A stretch of 64,000 bases of DNA from VAZQ01 sp045811525 (GTDB lineage: Bacteria; Pseudomonadota; Alphaproteobacteria; Rhizobiales; Xanthobacteraceae): the NCBI GenBank assembly GCA_045811525.1, contig JBJMTV010000010.1, forward strand, positions 118,390-182,389. The letters are read 5' to 3'. This document shows positions 16,978 to 24,938 of the stretch, piece after piece. The notes under the pieces are model-generated. The model worked only from the letters and a program-made list of their open reading frames with translations, was not told the origin of the DNA and did no database searches. The position numbers were made by a program, and so were the translations under genes. How positions within the stretch are numbered: position 1 is the first letter of the stretch; every line of letters begins with the position of its first letter.

Positions 16978-18089
16978 TGCCGGCGAGCCTTGCTGTCGTC
17001 TCCCTCGCCCCAGACGAAGCGCATCGTGCGCTCGCGCGCCTCGTGATCGGTGAACTGTTGTGGCGGGGACTTCATGAAATAGCTGGAGGGACCGGTGAGG
17101 GCGCCGGCAATGCCGCGGTCGAGCGCGAGCTTGGCGCAGCGCACCGCGTCGATGACAACGCCGGCGGAATTGGGGGAGTCCCACACCTCGAGCTTGAGCT
17201 CGACATTGAGTGGCACGCCGCCGAATGTGGTGCCTTCGAGCCGAATATACGCGAACTTACGATCGGTCAGCCACGGCACGTGGTCGCTTGGGCCGACATG
17301 CATGTTCTCCGGTGCAAGCGGTACATCGAGCTGACTGGTGACGGACTGCGTTTTCGAGATCTTCTTGGAGTGCAACCGCTCACGCTCGAGCATGTTCTTG
17401 AAATCGGAATTGCCGCCGAAATTCAGCTGGTAGGTGCGATCAAGCCGCACTCCGCGCTCGCGCATGAGATTGACGAGCATGCGGTGGACGATGGTCGCGC
17501 CAACCTGGCTTTTCACGTCGTCGCCGATCAACGGGAGGCCTTGTTGCTCGAACTTCTTACGCCACGTCTCGTTCGAGGCGATGAAAACCGGAATGCAGTT
17601 CACGAAGGCGCAGCCCGCCTCCAGCGCCCGGCTGGCATACCACTCCGTTGCCTGCTGCGATCCCACCGGCAGATACGACACCAGCACGTTGGTGCGGGTC
17701 GCGCTGAGGTGCTCGGCGACATCAATTGCCGGAGCCTCAGATTCCTCGATCTCGTCGCGCAGGTAGCGGCCAATCCCGTCCAGAGTTGGACCTCGCTCGA
17801 CGCGCACGCCCGTCGGTTGCACGCCGGCGAAGCGGAACGTGTTGTTGGGCGGCGCGAGGATGGCCTCGGCCACATCGCGTCCTACTTTGGCGGCGCTGAC
17901 ATCGAAAGCGGAGGCGACCTCTACGTCGCCGACGTGGTAGCCCCCGAGATCGACGTTGGTCAGCCCGGGAACCGGCTCGTTCGCGCGCGCATCGGAATAG
18001 AAGGATAGGCCCTGCACAAATGAGGAGGCGCAGTTACCGACACCGACGATGCCCACCCGAACCTTCTTCGACCGCTCGAGTGCTCTCAT
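16974..18089 (-). CDS. ino1: myo-Inositol-3-phosphate synthase (short, actinobacterial/archaeal-type)
   Basis: Converts glucose-6-phosphate to 1L-myo-inositol-3-phosphate with NAD+, without net oxidation. The 371-residue protein opens with VRVGIVGVGNCASSFVQG (NAD-binding loop). It contains NTFRFAGVQPTGV, a lysine-rich region near RTYQLNFGGNSDFKNM, typical of the synthase catalytic segment, and LKLEVWDSPNSAGVVIDAVR. Size and pattern fit the short bacterial/archaeal class rather than the 500-residue eukaryotic one. ATG 18089 places the Rossmann loop near the N-terminus; an open frame extends 31 codons further up. It is the first gene of the operon. De novo inositol synthesis is uncommon in alphaproteobacteria, so it points to a dedicated product. 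Confidence 0.9.
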   Translation of the reverse strand: MRALERSKKVRVGIVGVGNCASSFVQGLSFYSDARANEPVPGLTNVDLGGYHVGDVEVASAFDVSAAKVGRDVAEAILAPPNNTFRFAGVQPTGVRVERGPTLDGIGRYLRDEIEESEAPAIDVAEHLSATRTNVLVSYLPVGSQQATEWYASRALEAGCAFVNCIPVFIASNETWRKKFEQQGLPLIGDDVKSQVGATIVHRMLVNLMRERGVRLDRTYQLNFGGNSDFKNMLERERLHSKKISKTQSVTSQLDVPLAPENMHVGPSDHVPWLTDRKFAYIRLEGTTFGGVPLNVELKLEVWDSPNSAGVVIDAVRCAKLALDRGIAGALTGPSSYFMKSPPQQFTDHEARERTMRFVWGEGDDSKARRQ

Positions 18090-18183
18090 GGGTGCCACGG
18101 CGTGCTCAGGGAATATTCCGCTGATCGAACGCGGGCTCGCAACGTTTGTTCCTTTTGCCCGCGAAACGAGCGAGCAATGCAAA

Positions 18184-18247
18184 GTAGATGAAGAAGAAGA
18201 TGAAGATGAAGGGTGGAGCTATGAAGAAGAAGATGAAGAAGGATGAG
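18184..18247 (+). repeat. Homopurine tract rich in GAAGAA/GATGAA with a possible Lys-rich small ORF
   Basis: Around 64 bases just upstream of ino1 are almost pure purine apart from T in ATG-like triplets. On the plus strand they form an in-frame small ORF from ATG 18188 to TAA 18316 (42 codons). It encodes an N-terminal run of K/M repeats (MKKKMKMKGGAMKKKMKKD) and then a Cys-containing tail. There is no good ribosome site before 18188; the internal ATG 18221 has GGAG only two bases away. Coding is doubtful. On the minus strand the tract is pyrimidine-rich and could lie in the ino1 leader. Confidence 0.4.
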
Positions 18248-18487
18248 GCGAAGCACGAGAGGATGCAAAAACGTGCGCAGCCATGCGCTTCCTGGAGCTT
18301 TCCTTGTTCTAATTAATGCCTCGCCGTGAAGCTTGGAGCTGCAGAAACCGGAGGTGGAATTCTAGGTCGGGTTTGCGTCTCAGACGTAACGCGCCACGCG
18401 CCACGGTTCGACCCGTGCCGGATAGGCGGATTGTGTTTCCTCGTCAGGACAACACGCACGCGGCAAGCTAAGCCGCTCCGCAATTCC

Positions 18488-18682
18488 TCAATCAACGATC
18501 TGCGCGGCAGCTTGCCCGCCCGGCAGCGTCGGGTACCTGACGCCGCTGGCGGCCGGCGCGGTGGAGCATTCCTTTGCCTGGCGTTCATAGCCTTCCGCCA
18601 GCTCCTGAAAGAGCAGCTTCAGCTCGGGGTGCGCTTCCCCGCGGGCGATGGCGAAGAAAGCGGCAGCGCGTGCGGCAAGCAT
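18488..18682 (-). CDS. Small hypothetical protein (64 aa)
   Basis: Starts at ATG 18682 with AGGAGA about five bases upstream, which is why the longer frame (89 codons) is not used. The product (MLAARAAAFFAIARGEAHPE then LKLLFQELAEGYERQAKECS) looks like one or two amphipathic helices followed by a Gly/Pro-rich tail. There is no signal peptide, no transmembrane helix and one cysteine. I do not recognise a named family; short helical proteins of this type are common and uncharacterised in Bradyrhizobium relatives. Confidence 0.55.
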   Translation of the reverse strand: MLAARAAAFFAIARGEAHPELKLLFQELAEGYERQAKECSTAPAASGVRYPTLPGGQAAAQIVD

Positions 18683-18823
18683 GGTTTTTCTCCTGCCGCC
18701 GTTATACTTGCCACGCGTTGGCGCCCCGCCAAGCAATTCAGTCAAACACCAAAGCAAGCGCCCACGCTTCGTTAACCCAAGCGAGCCCGGTGCACCGGCG
18801 CGCGGGCGAGCCCGCAGCGCGGA

Positions 18824-19309
18824 CTATTGTTGGTCTCGCTGAGCAGCCGGCGCGCTCTCGACCTTTTCTGGTGAGGTGACCTCCGCCGGGGTGGAAGTCT
18901 CCGTCGCATCGACTCCCGGCTTTGCCTCGGGCGTTGTTGCAGCCGGCGTATTTCCGCGCACATGCAGCCCTACGACAATGCTCGTGATGATCAGCGCAGC
19001 GCACGCGATCGCCACCCAGAGCACGTCGACGCGTCGTTCTGCACGTGCCTTCTTGCCTTCCGGCGTCGCGGCGCGGGCGCGCTTGCCATCAGGGTCAAGG
19101 AGCGGTGTGAAGCGCCGCAGGAATTCGTCGGTGGCCTCGGGCACCTCGGCCGTGCGCACGGTCTCGAGCAGATCGTTGTAATACTTCACCCCGGCGGGGC
19201 CATTGGCAAAGTCCGCAGCGTGGCGCTCTTCCAAAACGCGGAACATGGATTCGCGCATGTTCTTGCCGCTGCGCAGCGCATGCACGAACTCACTGCGATA
19301 TTCACTCAC
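18824..19309 (-). CDS. Single-pass membrane protein of unknown function
   Basis: GTG 19309 has GGGAG six bases upstream and gives 161 residues. The first ~95 residues are charged and soluble (VSEYRSEFVHALRSGKNMRE). A Lys/Arg-rich stop-transfer (EGKKARAERR) precedes one transmembrane helix at about 95-117 (VLWVAIACAALIITSIVVGL). The last ~45 residues are Pro/Thr/Glu/Ala-rich and low in complexity. By the positive-inside rule the N-terminus is cytosolic and the tail periplasmic. No family recognised. Confidence 0.6.
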   Translation of the reverse strand: MSEYRSEFVHALRSGKNMRESMFRVLEERHAADFANGPAGVKYYNDLLETVRTAEVPEATDEFLRRFTPLLDPDGKRARAATPEGKKARAERRVDVLWVAIACAALIITSIVVGLHVRGNTPAATTPEAKPGVDATETSTPAEVTSPEKVESAPAAQRDQQ

Positions 19310-19574
19310 GTGCCACTCCCGCCAAATTCGTGCGAGACCCTGCCCACCAGCTGGTGCAAAAAGATGGCGGCAGGCTGCAAAACTGTCGGACAATTCCAGC
19401 CTTGACTTATGTAACAGTTGATACACAATCGGTCTGCGACGGTACCCTGAATTGAATCAGCCCTGCCGGCTTTCAGATTGCCGTGCAAGAGATCAGCCTG
19501 GCGATAACGGCCAATTCCATCGTGCCTGCAGACGCGACAGGTGCGGTTGCATCCGCAAAACTCGGGAGAGAAGT
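19310..19574. promoter_or_regulatory. Divergent intergenic region
   Basis: 265 bases between the start codons of the membrane protein and the GST gene; it must hold both promoters. The stretch 19402-19445 is relatively AT-rich (TTATGTAACAGTTGATACAC). No palindrome or known operator stands out. Confidence 0.3.
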
Positions 19575-20363
19575 GTGCTGGAGCTATATCACAATATCAA
19601 TTCGGTGTGCGCGCAGAAGGTGCGGATCGCGATTCATGAAAAAGGCCAAGAGGTCAAAGAGCATCTGCTCACGTTACAGGGCGATCAGAATGATCCGGGA
19701 TACATGAAGCTCAATCCAAATGGCGTGGTTCCGACCCTCGTGCACAACGGAAACGTCATCATCGAGTCTTCTCTGATCCTTTATTACATTGATGATGCCT
19801 TTCCCGATCCGCCGCTGATGCCTACCGCGCCGGCGGCGCGGCACCGCGTGCGGCTCTACAACAAGCTTATCGACGAATACATGCACAACGCCTGCACGAT
19901 CCTGACTTTTGCCACCGCGTTCCGACCGCGCTTTCTCAAAATGCCGCGCGAGAAATGGCTGGCGGAGATCAACAAGGCACCCTTGAAGCGGCGCGCCGAG
20001 TACAAGCGCAGCGTCATCGAGCACGGGCTCGATTCCGAATTCGTGATGGACGCGCTCCATCAGCACCAGAAGATGATTTCGTGGATGGCCGAGGATCTCA
20101 AGCGCGGTCCGTATCTTGCCGGCGATGCTTTCAGCAACGCCGATTGTGCAGTGATCCCGTACATTCTGCGTCTTGAGCTCCTCAAGCTCGGCGCAATTTG
20201 GCGGGAGCGTCCGGCAATCGCGGACTGGTGGGCGCGGGTGCGGGAGCGGCCTTCCGTCAAGGCGACAATCTTCGACCGCATGTCGGAAACAGACTGGGCG
20301 CCGTTTAAGAACCTGGCCACGGATCCCTGGCCCAAGGTGCAGGAAATGCTTAGGGCGGCGTAA
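19575..20363 (+). CDS. Glutathione S-transferase family protein
   Basis: 262 residues from GTG 19575, preceded by GGGAG. The thioredoxin-like N-terminal domain starts LELYHNINSVCAQKVRIAI, with Ser/Cys at the position that contacts the glutathione thiol. It contains NPNGVVPTLVHNG (cis-Pro loop) and the glutathione-binding VIIESSLILYYID. The C-terminal helical domain (about 90-250) carries NADCAVIPYILRLELL, a version of the N-capping box. Cytosolic. The class is uncertain; the helical domain has an insertion with AFRPRFLKMPREKW. Substrate unknown. Confidence 0.87.
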   Translation: MLELYHNINSVCAQKVRIAIHEKGQEVKEHLLTLQGDQNDPGYMKLNPNGVVPTLVHNGNVIIESSLILYYIDDAFPDPPLMPTAPAARHRVRLYNKLIDEYMHNACTILTFATAFRPRFLKMPREKWLAEINKAPLKRRAEYKRSVIEHGLDSEFVMDALHQHQKMISWMAEDLKRGPYLAGDAFSNADCAVIPYILRLELLKLGAIWRERPAIADWWARVRERPSVKATIFDRMSETDWAPFKNLATDPWPKVQEMLRAA

Positions 20364-20509
20364 GTTGGCGCCCCGCCTGTCGTTCTATGCCCGACTAGGC
20401 GTGGACTCATTAGCTCCCTGAGCCTCTGCGCTGGCATTTCTTGCTGCCAAACCTATCTGTCAAACAGAGGTGCGACGATGTCGCAAGGACCTCGGTTGCG
20501 GAAGGCGAA

Positions 20510-21091
20510 ATGGGAAGGCCGAGGGAATTCGACGAGGGAGTGGCCCTGGAGGCGGCGATCGAATGTTTCTGGGACCGCGGCTATGCAGCGACCTCGATAC
20601 GCGATCTCGCCAGCAAAATTGGAATTTCCGCGACGAGCCTTTACAACGCTTATGGCGACAAGCATGCGCTCTTTGCGCAGGCGCTTGAGCGCTATCTCGA
20701 TTGCTCCGCACGGGCGCTGATCAAGCAGCTTGAAGAGACACTCCCGGCAAAGCAGGCGGTCGCCCGTTTCATTGATGAGATCATCAAGCGCTCGTTGAGC
20801 GACCGCGAGCGTCGCGGTTGCTTTCTGGTCAACTCGGCACTTGAAGTGGCGCCACACGACAAGGAGCTGGGCGCCCTCATCGCCGACCGCCTCGGCGAGA
20901 TCGAGGCGTTTTTCTATCGGTCCATCAAGGCCGCACAAGCCGAGGGCGCCGTGCCGCGCAGCCGGAGTGCCAAAGACCTCGCGCGCTTATTGCTCGGTGT
21001 CCTGCTTGGCATTCGGGTTCTTGCCCGATCAAAGCCGGAACGAGCCTTGCTGGAGGGGGTCGCACGCCCCGCCCTTGCTCTACTCGATTGA
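20510..21091 (+). CDS. TetR/AcrR family transcriptional regulator
   Basis: 193 residues from ATG 20510 (MGRPREFDEGVALEAAIECF). The N-terminal helix-turn-helix reads DLASKIGISATSLYNAYGDK, typical of TetR repressors. The C-terminal helical domain binds an unknown ligand; its SDRERRGCFLVNSALE is common in the YxaF/LmrA-like TetR_C groups. It lies 146 bases downstream of the GST gene in the same direction, so it may regulate that gene or the divergent patatin further on. A longer frame with 23 extra codons lacks family similarity. Confidence 0.88.
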   Translation: MGRPREFDEGVALEAAIECFWDRGYAATSIRDLASKIGISATSLYNAYGDKHALFAQALERYLDCSARALIKQLEETLPAKQAVARFIDEIIKRSLSDRERRGCFLVNSALEVAPHDKELGALIADRLGEIEAFFYRSIKAAQAEGAVPRSRSAKDLARLLLGVLLGIRVLARSKPERALLEGVARPALALLD

Positions 21092-21335
21092 AGGCCCGCT
21101 CAGGTGGTGCGACGCCCCTCCGCGCTGCCGCTGCGGTGGGAGTTCGCAGAGCACGGTTTCTCCCCCAACCTGGCTAAGACCGGCGTCTGGGAAACCCGAG
21201 TAGCGGCTCAAAGCAGTCGCATGGAAGCGGCGGGTTGAGACCCTCTCGAGCCAAACCCGGAGAGCGATGGCCTACTCACGCGGACACTTGCGCTCTGCAG
21301 AGCGGTGACTTCCGCGACGGAAGCGCCGCTGTTGG
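21092..21335. other. Intergenic region without a recognisable gene
   Basis: 244 bases between the convergent TetR and patatin genes. I see no open frame with a ribosome site and no hairpin strong enough to call. Confidence 0.3.
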
Positions 21336-22544
21336 TCACTGGGCAGAGTCGGTTCCGGTTAAATTGACGAGGGGGTCAGCGCCATCAGGCGCCCTCTGCG
21401 GTGACAGCCCATCCATCAGCAGATCGTGCAGCACGTCGAATACGCGCACGCCCAAGTCGCTCGGCATCGGCGCGAGCCACGGCGATGCAGCCAAGGTGGT
21501 GCTCGCATCCGCCTCTCCCTGCAGCCACCGCTCGCTCATGGTCGCCCGGCTGAACTCGAAGTCCTTCAACCCGCCCAGGGGCTGGTGCGGCCGGTAGATG
21601 AGCTGCACGATATCCATCTGAGTCACACAGCCGTGCGCGTAGAGGCGTTGAGCCTGCTCGGTGCTCGCGATCTCAGGCGGCAGCAATTTGTGAAGCTCGT
21701 TGATCGCATGCCGTACGTCATGCCTTTCACGCAAGGCATCTGTGCTGACCCGGGTCCGGCTGGAATAACGCAGATCCTTCTCGCGCTCGCTGACCTGATC
21801 GAAATTAATTGGCAGGTAGCCATGCGCCGGGAAAAGGTCGACCTGAAAAATCAGGCGACTGCGCCGCGGATAATAATCGACCATGTATTGCAGCGGCGTG
21901 TTCGAGAAGAGCCCGCCGTCCCAGTACTGCTCGCCCTCGATCTCGACTGGTGGAAAGCCCGGCGGCAACGCTGCGCTCGCCATCACGTGCTCGGGACGGA
22001 TGGTAATCTCCGCGCTGTCGAAATAGCAAGATTGTCCGGTGCGCACGTTCACTGCGCCCACGCTGAACCGCATTTCCTTGGCTTGGTTGATGCGGTCGAA
22101 GTCGATCAGCCGCTCCAAGGTCAGCCGCAGCGCAGAGGTGTCGTAAAAGCTCACGCATTGATCGGATGAAAACCACTGGGACGCTGGGCGCGGCATGAAA
22201 AATCCGGGTAGCCCGAACATGACCGTGCTCAACGCGCTCGCCCGATGCTGCCACGCCGCCATTCCTCCATCCACGGTGCAGGGCCACAGCGTAGTCGTGG
22301 CGGTGATCTTCTCCCAAAAATTGCGCAGCTGTTGCGCGCGCTGCCCCGGCGCATTGCCGGCGATGATCGCCGCGTTTATGGCGCCTATCGATATTCCGGC
22401 GACCCAGTCAGGGACATACTGCGCGCCGGTGAGCGCCTGGAACACGCCCGCCTGATAGCTGCCGAGCGCGCCGCCACCTTGCAGAACCAGCCCTATCTTC
22501 TTGTCAGAGCTTGCGGAGCGTGGCAGCGAGATAACATTGGTCAT
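21336..22544 (-). CDS. Patatin-like phospholipase (with DUF3734-type C-terminus)
   Basis: 402 residues from ATG 22544, which has GGAGGAT upstream. The patatin domain shows the oxyanion loop LVLQGGGALGSYQAGV, the nucleophile elbow G-I-S-I-G with Ser 52, and the catalytic aspartate in YWDGGLFSNTP. The enzyme would hydrolyse acyl esters of lipids. The C-terminal ~130 residues (RTRVSTDAL onwards, with IVQLIYRPHQPLGGLKDFEF) match the extension often seen in alphaproteobacterial patatins. No signal peptide: cytosolic or membrane-peripheral. Physiological substrate unknown. Confidence 0.9.
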   Translation of the reverse strand: MTNVISLPRSASSDKKIGLVLQGGGALGSYQAGVFQALTGAQYVPDWVAGISIGAINAAIIAGNAPGQRAQQLRNFWEKITATTTLWPCTVDGGMAAWQHRASALSTVMFGLPGFFMPRPASQWFSSDQCVSFYDTSALRLTLERLIDFDRINQAKEMRFSVGAVNVRTGQSCYFDSAEITIRPEHVMASAALPPGFPPVEIEGEQYWDGGLFSNTPLQYMVDYYPRRSRLIFQVDLFPAHGYLPINFDQVSEREKDLRYSSRTRVSTDALRERHDVRHAINELHKLLPPEIASTEQAQRLYAHGCVTQMDIVQLIYRPHQPLGGLKDFEFSRATMSERWLQGEADASTTLAASPWLAPMPSDLGVRVFDVLHDLLMDGLSPQRAPDGADPLVNLTGTDSAQ

Positions 22545-22839
22545 TAGGCGATCCTCCGCAGAGCATTCAGAATTGCCGCTCGTCAAATGAAACGCGTTCA
22601 CGCTTGTCGCAGCAGCGCGACATCACCCCAGCATCATGTGCTGGATTTGCACGCAGGCACCCAGGACGCTGCCGTAGGTTGCTGAGCAAGAAGCGGGGTG
22701 AAAGGTGTCTCTGCGCCTCGAAACTCAAGCCTCGGGACTACCGCCTTCGCTTTGAGCTTGATGCGGACCGCCGCCCAACTGTTCACCGGGTTGCGACGCG
22801 TTAAACAACCCGCCCTCGGCGCCGACCTTCTCCGCAGAG
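22545..22839. other. Intergenic region
   Basis: 295 bases between the patatin start and the end of the molybdopterin oxidoreductase gene. It must contain the patatin promoter. No open frame with a plausible ribosome site or recognisable repeat was found. Confidence 0.3.
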
Positions 22840-23631
22840 TCAGATCCCTGCGAACCAGTTTTCACCCTGCTTGCTCCAGAACGTCTCGCGAAAGGTGTTG
22901 GTGACCACGATCGCCTTGATCCATTTCGCGTTCTTGTAGCCGAGTTTGACAGAGGTGCGCAGCCGCAACGGATAGCCGAACGGATCCGTGATAAATTGGT
23001 TGGCATATTTGGTGGCAAGGATTGTCTGCGGGTGCAGCGCCGATGCCATGTCGATGCTTTCGGTGAAATCGTCATTGCAAATGAAGTAGACGTATTTCGC
23101 CTTCAAGTCGGCTCCGATGCGAGTGAGGAAATCCCGCAGATTGGGGCCGGACCATTGCCCGATGTAATCCCAACCTTCCACGCAGATGTGGCGGATGATT
23201 ATTTCCTGCTCCGGCAAGTCGTAGATCTGCTGCAAAGTCCATGGTCGGGTGTCCTTGATGAGACCTGCCAGCTCGAGCTTCCAAGTCGCACCATCGATCG
23301 GCTTGACCCCGTCGATGCCGTAGTAGGCATTGTATCGTGGCGGTTTGACAACTTGGGCCGGGCTGAATGTCGGAGCAAGATGATCGGGGCGAAACAGCGC
23401 TGCCTGAACGCCGTCGTTCCATGAGGATACGGCGCGCAGCGCGCTCTGCACCGAGCTCTCCTCACTGACGTCGCAGCCGGTCAGCATCGTCAGTGCGCCA
23501 AGCGTTAGCGTCCCACGCAGCACCTTTCGGCGATTGAGCTCGTCCACCAGCCTTCGAGCTTCCTTGACGGCGGCCCGGTCTATGCGCTTTTGAGGCTGCA
23601 AGATCGACGGTAGTCCAAGTCGAATGGCCAT
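22840..23631 (-). CDS. Tat-exported molybdopterin-dependent oxidoreductase (MsrP/sulfite-oxidase fold), predicted lipoprotein
   Basis: 263 residues. The twin-arginine LNRRKVLRG at 33-40 is followed by a hydrophobic stretch and MLTGC, a lipobox with Cys 53, so the protein is probably exported folded by Tat and lipid-anchored. The oxidoreductase_molyb domain has RHICVEGWDYIGQWSG, in which Cys 150 would ligate molybdenum. The C-terminal LRTSVKLGYKNAKWIKAI is typical of the MsrP/YedY group. It lies 12 bases after a cytochrome b gene that can pass electrons to it, like MsrQ for MsrP, though that partner is from another family. Substrate unknown. Confidence 0.85.
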   Translation of the reverse strand: MAIRLGLPSILQPQKRIDRAAVKEARRLVDELNRRKVLRGTLTLGALTMLTGCDVSEESSVQSALRAVSSWNDGVQAALFRPDHLAPTFSPAQVVKPPRYNAYYGIDGVKPIDGATWKLELAGLIKDTRPWTLQQIYDLPEQEIIIRHICVEGWDYIGQWSGPNLRDFLTRIGADLKAKYVYFICNDDFTESIDMASALHPQTILATKYANQFITDPFGYPLRLRTSVKLGYKNAKWIKAIVVTNTFRETFWSKQGENWFAGI

Positions 23632-23643
23632 CGTAGCACCGCC

Positions 23644-24339
23644 TCAGGAGTTCTTTCGGATTGGATGTGCGCCGAAGGATGGCACCTGGGCCTGCGCCGC
23701 CAGGGTGTCATCCACTGTTGGCCCCCCGGTCAGCATGGCGAGGAGACTTTGCGGCACGAGCAAAGCCAGCGTCACGTGGACGACGATAAACCCCACGATC
23801 GCCGACATGCAGAGAAAATGGATCACGCGAATGACCTGGAAGCTGCCGAATAAGCCAGCCAATTCCGAGAATTGTACCGGTTTCCAGAGGCACAAGCCGG
23901 TGATTACAATCAGAATGCCTATCAGCATGACCCCGAGATACAGAATCTTCTGCACCGCATTGTAAACGGTCAGATCGTCGTGGCTGAGCCGAAATCGCAG
24001 CGCATCGCCGACAGCGACGAGCACCTCACGCACGGATATCGGAAATAATTTTCGCCGGAATCTCCCGGTGACGATGCCGTAGGTCAAATAGGCAATGCCG
24101 TTGATCGCGAAGATCCACATCCCGAAAAAGTGCCATTGCAAACCGTATTGCGCCCACTTTCCGATCACCAGCCAGTCAGGAAATTGCAGCCAGCCAAAGA
24201 TCACGTCGTCGTTGTAGATCCGCCAGCCGCTGCCGATCATGATGAAAGTCGCAACTGCATTGATCCAATGCATGACGCGCAACGGCAATGGATGAAGTGG
24301 CCGCTTGCCTGCAGGCGCTTTGATGGCTGAAGTTGACAT
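23644..24339 (-). CDS. Cytochrome b561/b6-type membrane subunit
   Basis: 231 residues with four hydrophobic helices at about 25-45, 68-88, 128-150 and 165-190. Histidines placed for two b haems are visible in LPLRVMHWINAVATF, LQWHFFGMWIF, VIRVIHFLCMSA and FIVVHVTLAL. This fits the Ni/Fe-hydrogenase/thiosulfate-reductase type cytochrome b domain. ATG 24339 sits four bases after GGAGG; a TTG lies one codon upstream. It is the first gene of a two-gene operon with the molybdoenzyme and probably connects it to the quinone pool. Confidence 0.87.
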   Translation of the reverse strand: MSTSAIKAPAGKRPLHPLPLRVMHWINAVATFIMIGSGWRIYNDDVIFGWLQFPDWLVIGKWAQYGLQWHFFGMWIFAINGIAYLTYGIVTGRFRRKLFPISVREVLVAVGDALRFRLSHDDLTVYNAVQKILYLGVMLIGILIVITGLCLWKPVQFSELAGLFGSFQVIRVIHFLCMSAIVGFIVVHVTLALLVPQSLLAMLTGGPTVDDTLAAQAQVPSFGAHPIRKNS

Positions 24340-24938
24340 CAACCCTCCATCCGTATGGCGGAGCTGAGCAGCTCGGATGCACGGTGGAATTCAATGCGGC
24401 CCAATCCCGGGTCGGCCGACAGCGCCGCTGCTGTGAAGCAGGAAGACGAAAGCCGCTCGGCGCAGCATCGGCACGAGCTGATTTTATTGCCCGGCATCTG
24501 AGCTCGGCCTTTCGTTTGTGGCTGCAATCGCGCGGCGGCGAGGCTATGCTTCTTGCTGATCTGAACGAGTATCTCTCCGCGGCTGATAGGATACCCGATT
24601 TTGTGAAATTACGCATAAACAAAACTTGATCGCGGTCGACGTTGGCGCTTGCGTCTAAGATCCTTGCTATTTTGTTCCAACTGATACAAAACTGCAAGTT
24701 AAGCAGCGCCCAGCCTGCACGGAGGTCGATTATCGCCATCGTGCCGATCCCCGCGAGGTGCTTGAAATTCTGACCCAGAGAGTGGCTGCGGAATGATTAT
24801 TCCGCGCACGGTGCTCTCGTGAGGGCGGAGCGACGGTGATACAAGCCCGCGGACACCGCGACGTTCTTGCTACGGGTCCAAGCTGGCACCGCGGTTCGAT
24901 AGCGGCGCATACTTTTTGTCCGGAAAGGGCAGAGTGTC
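24340..24938. promoter_or_regulatory. Divergent intergenic region, 0.6 kb, with an AT-rich dyad
   Basis: It separates the cytochrome b gene (minus) from the dehalogenase gene (plus). Open frames here lack ribosome sites and family features, so I regard it as non-coding. The part 24595-24700 is AT-rich for this genome and holds the inverted repeat TTTTGT-N10-ACAAAA at 24670-24691, a plausible operator. No sigma-70 boxes were convincing. Confidence 0.35.

Noticed and set aside
24176..24739. Minus-strand frame of 187 codons, and a plus-strand frame of 98 codons at 24333-24629
   Set aside because: The first overlaps the cytochrome b gene; neither has a ribosome site or recognisable family features.
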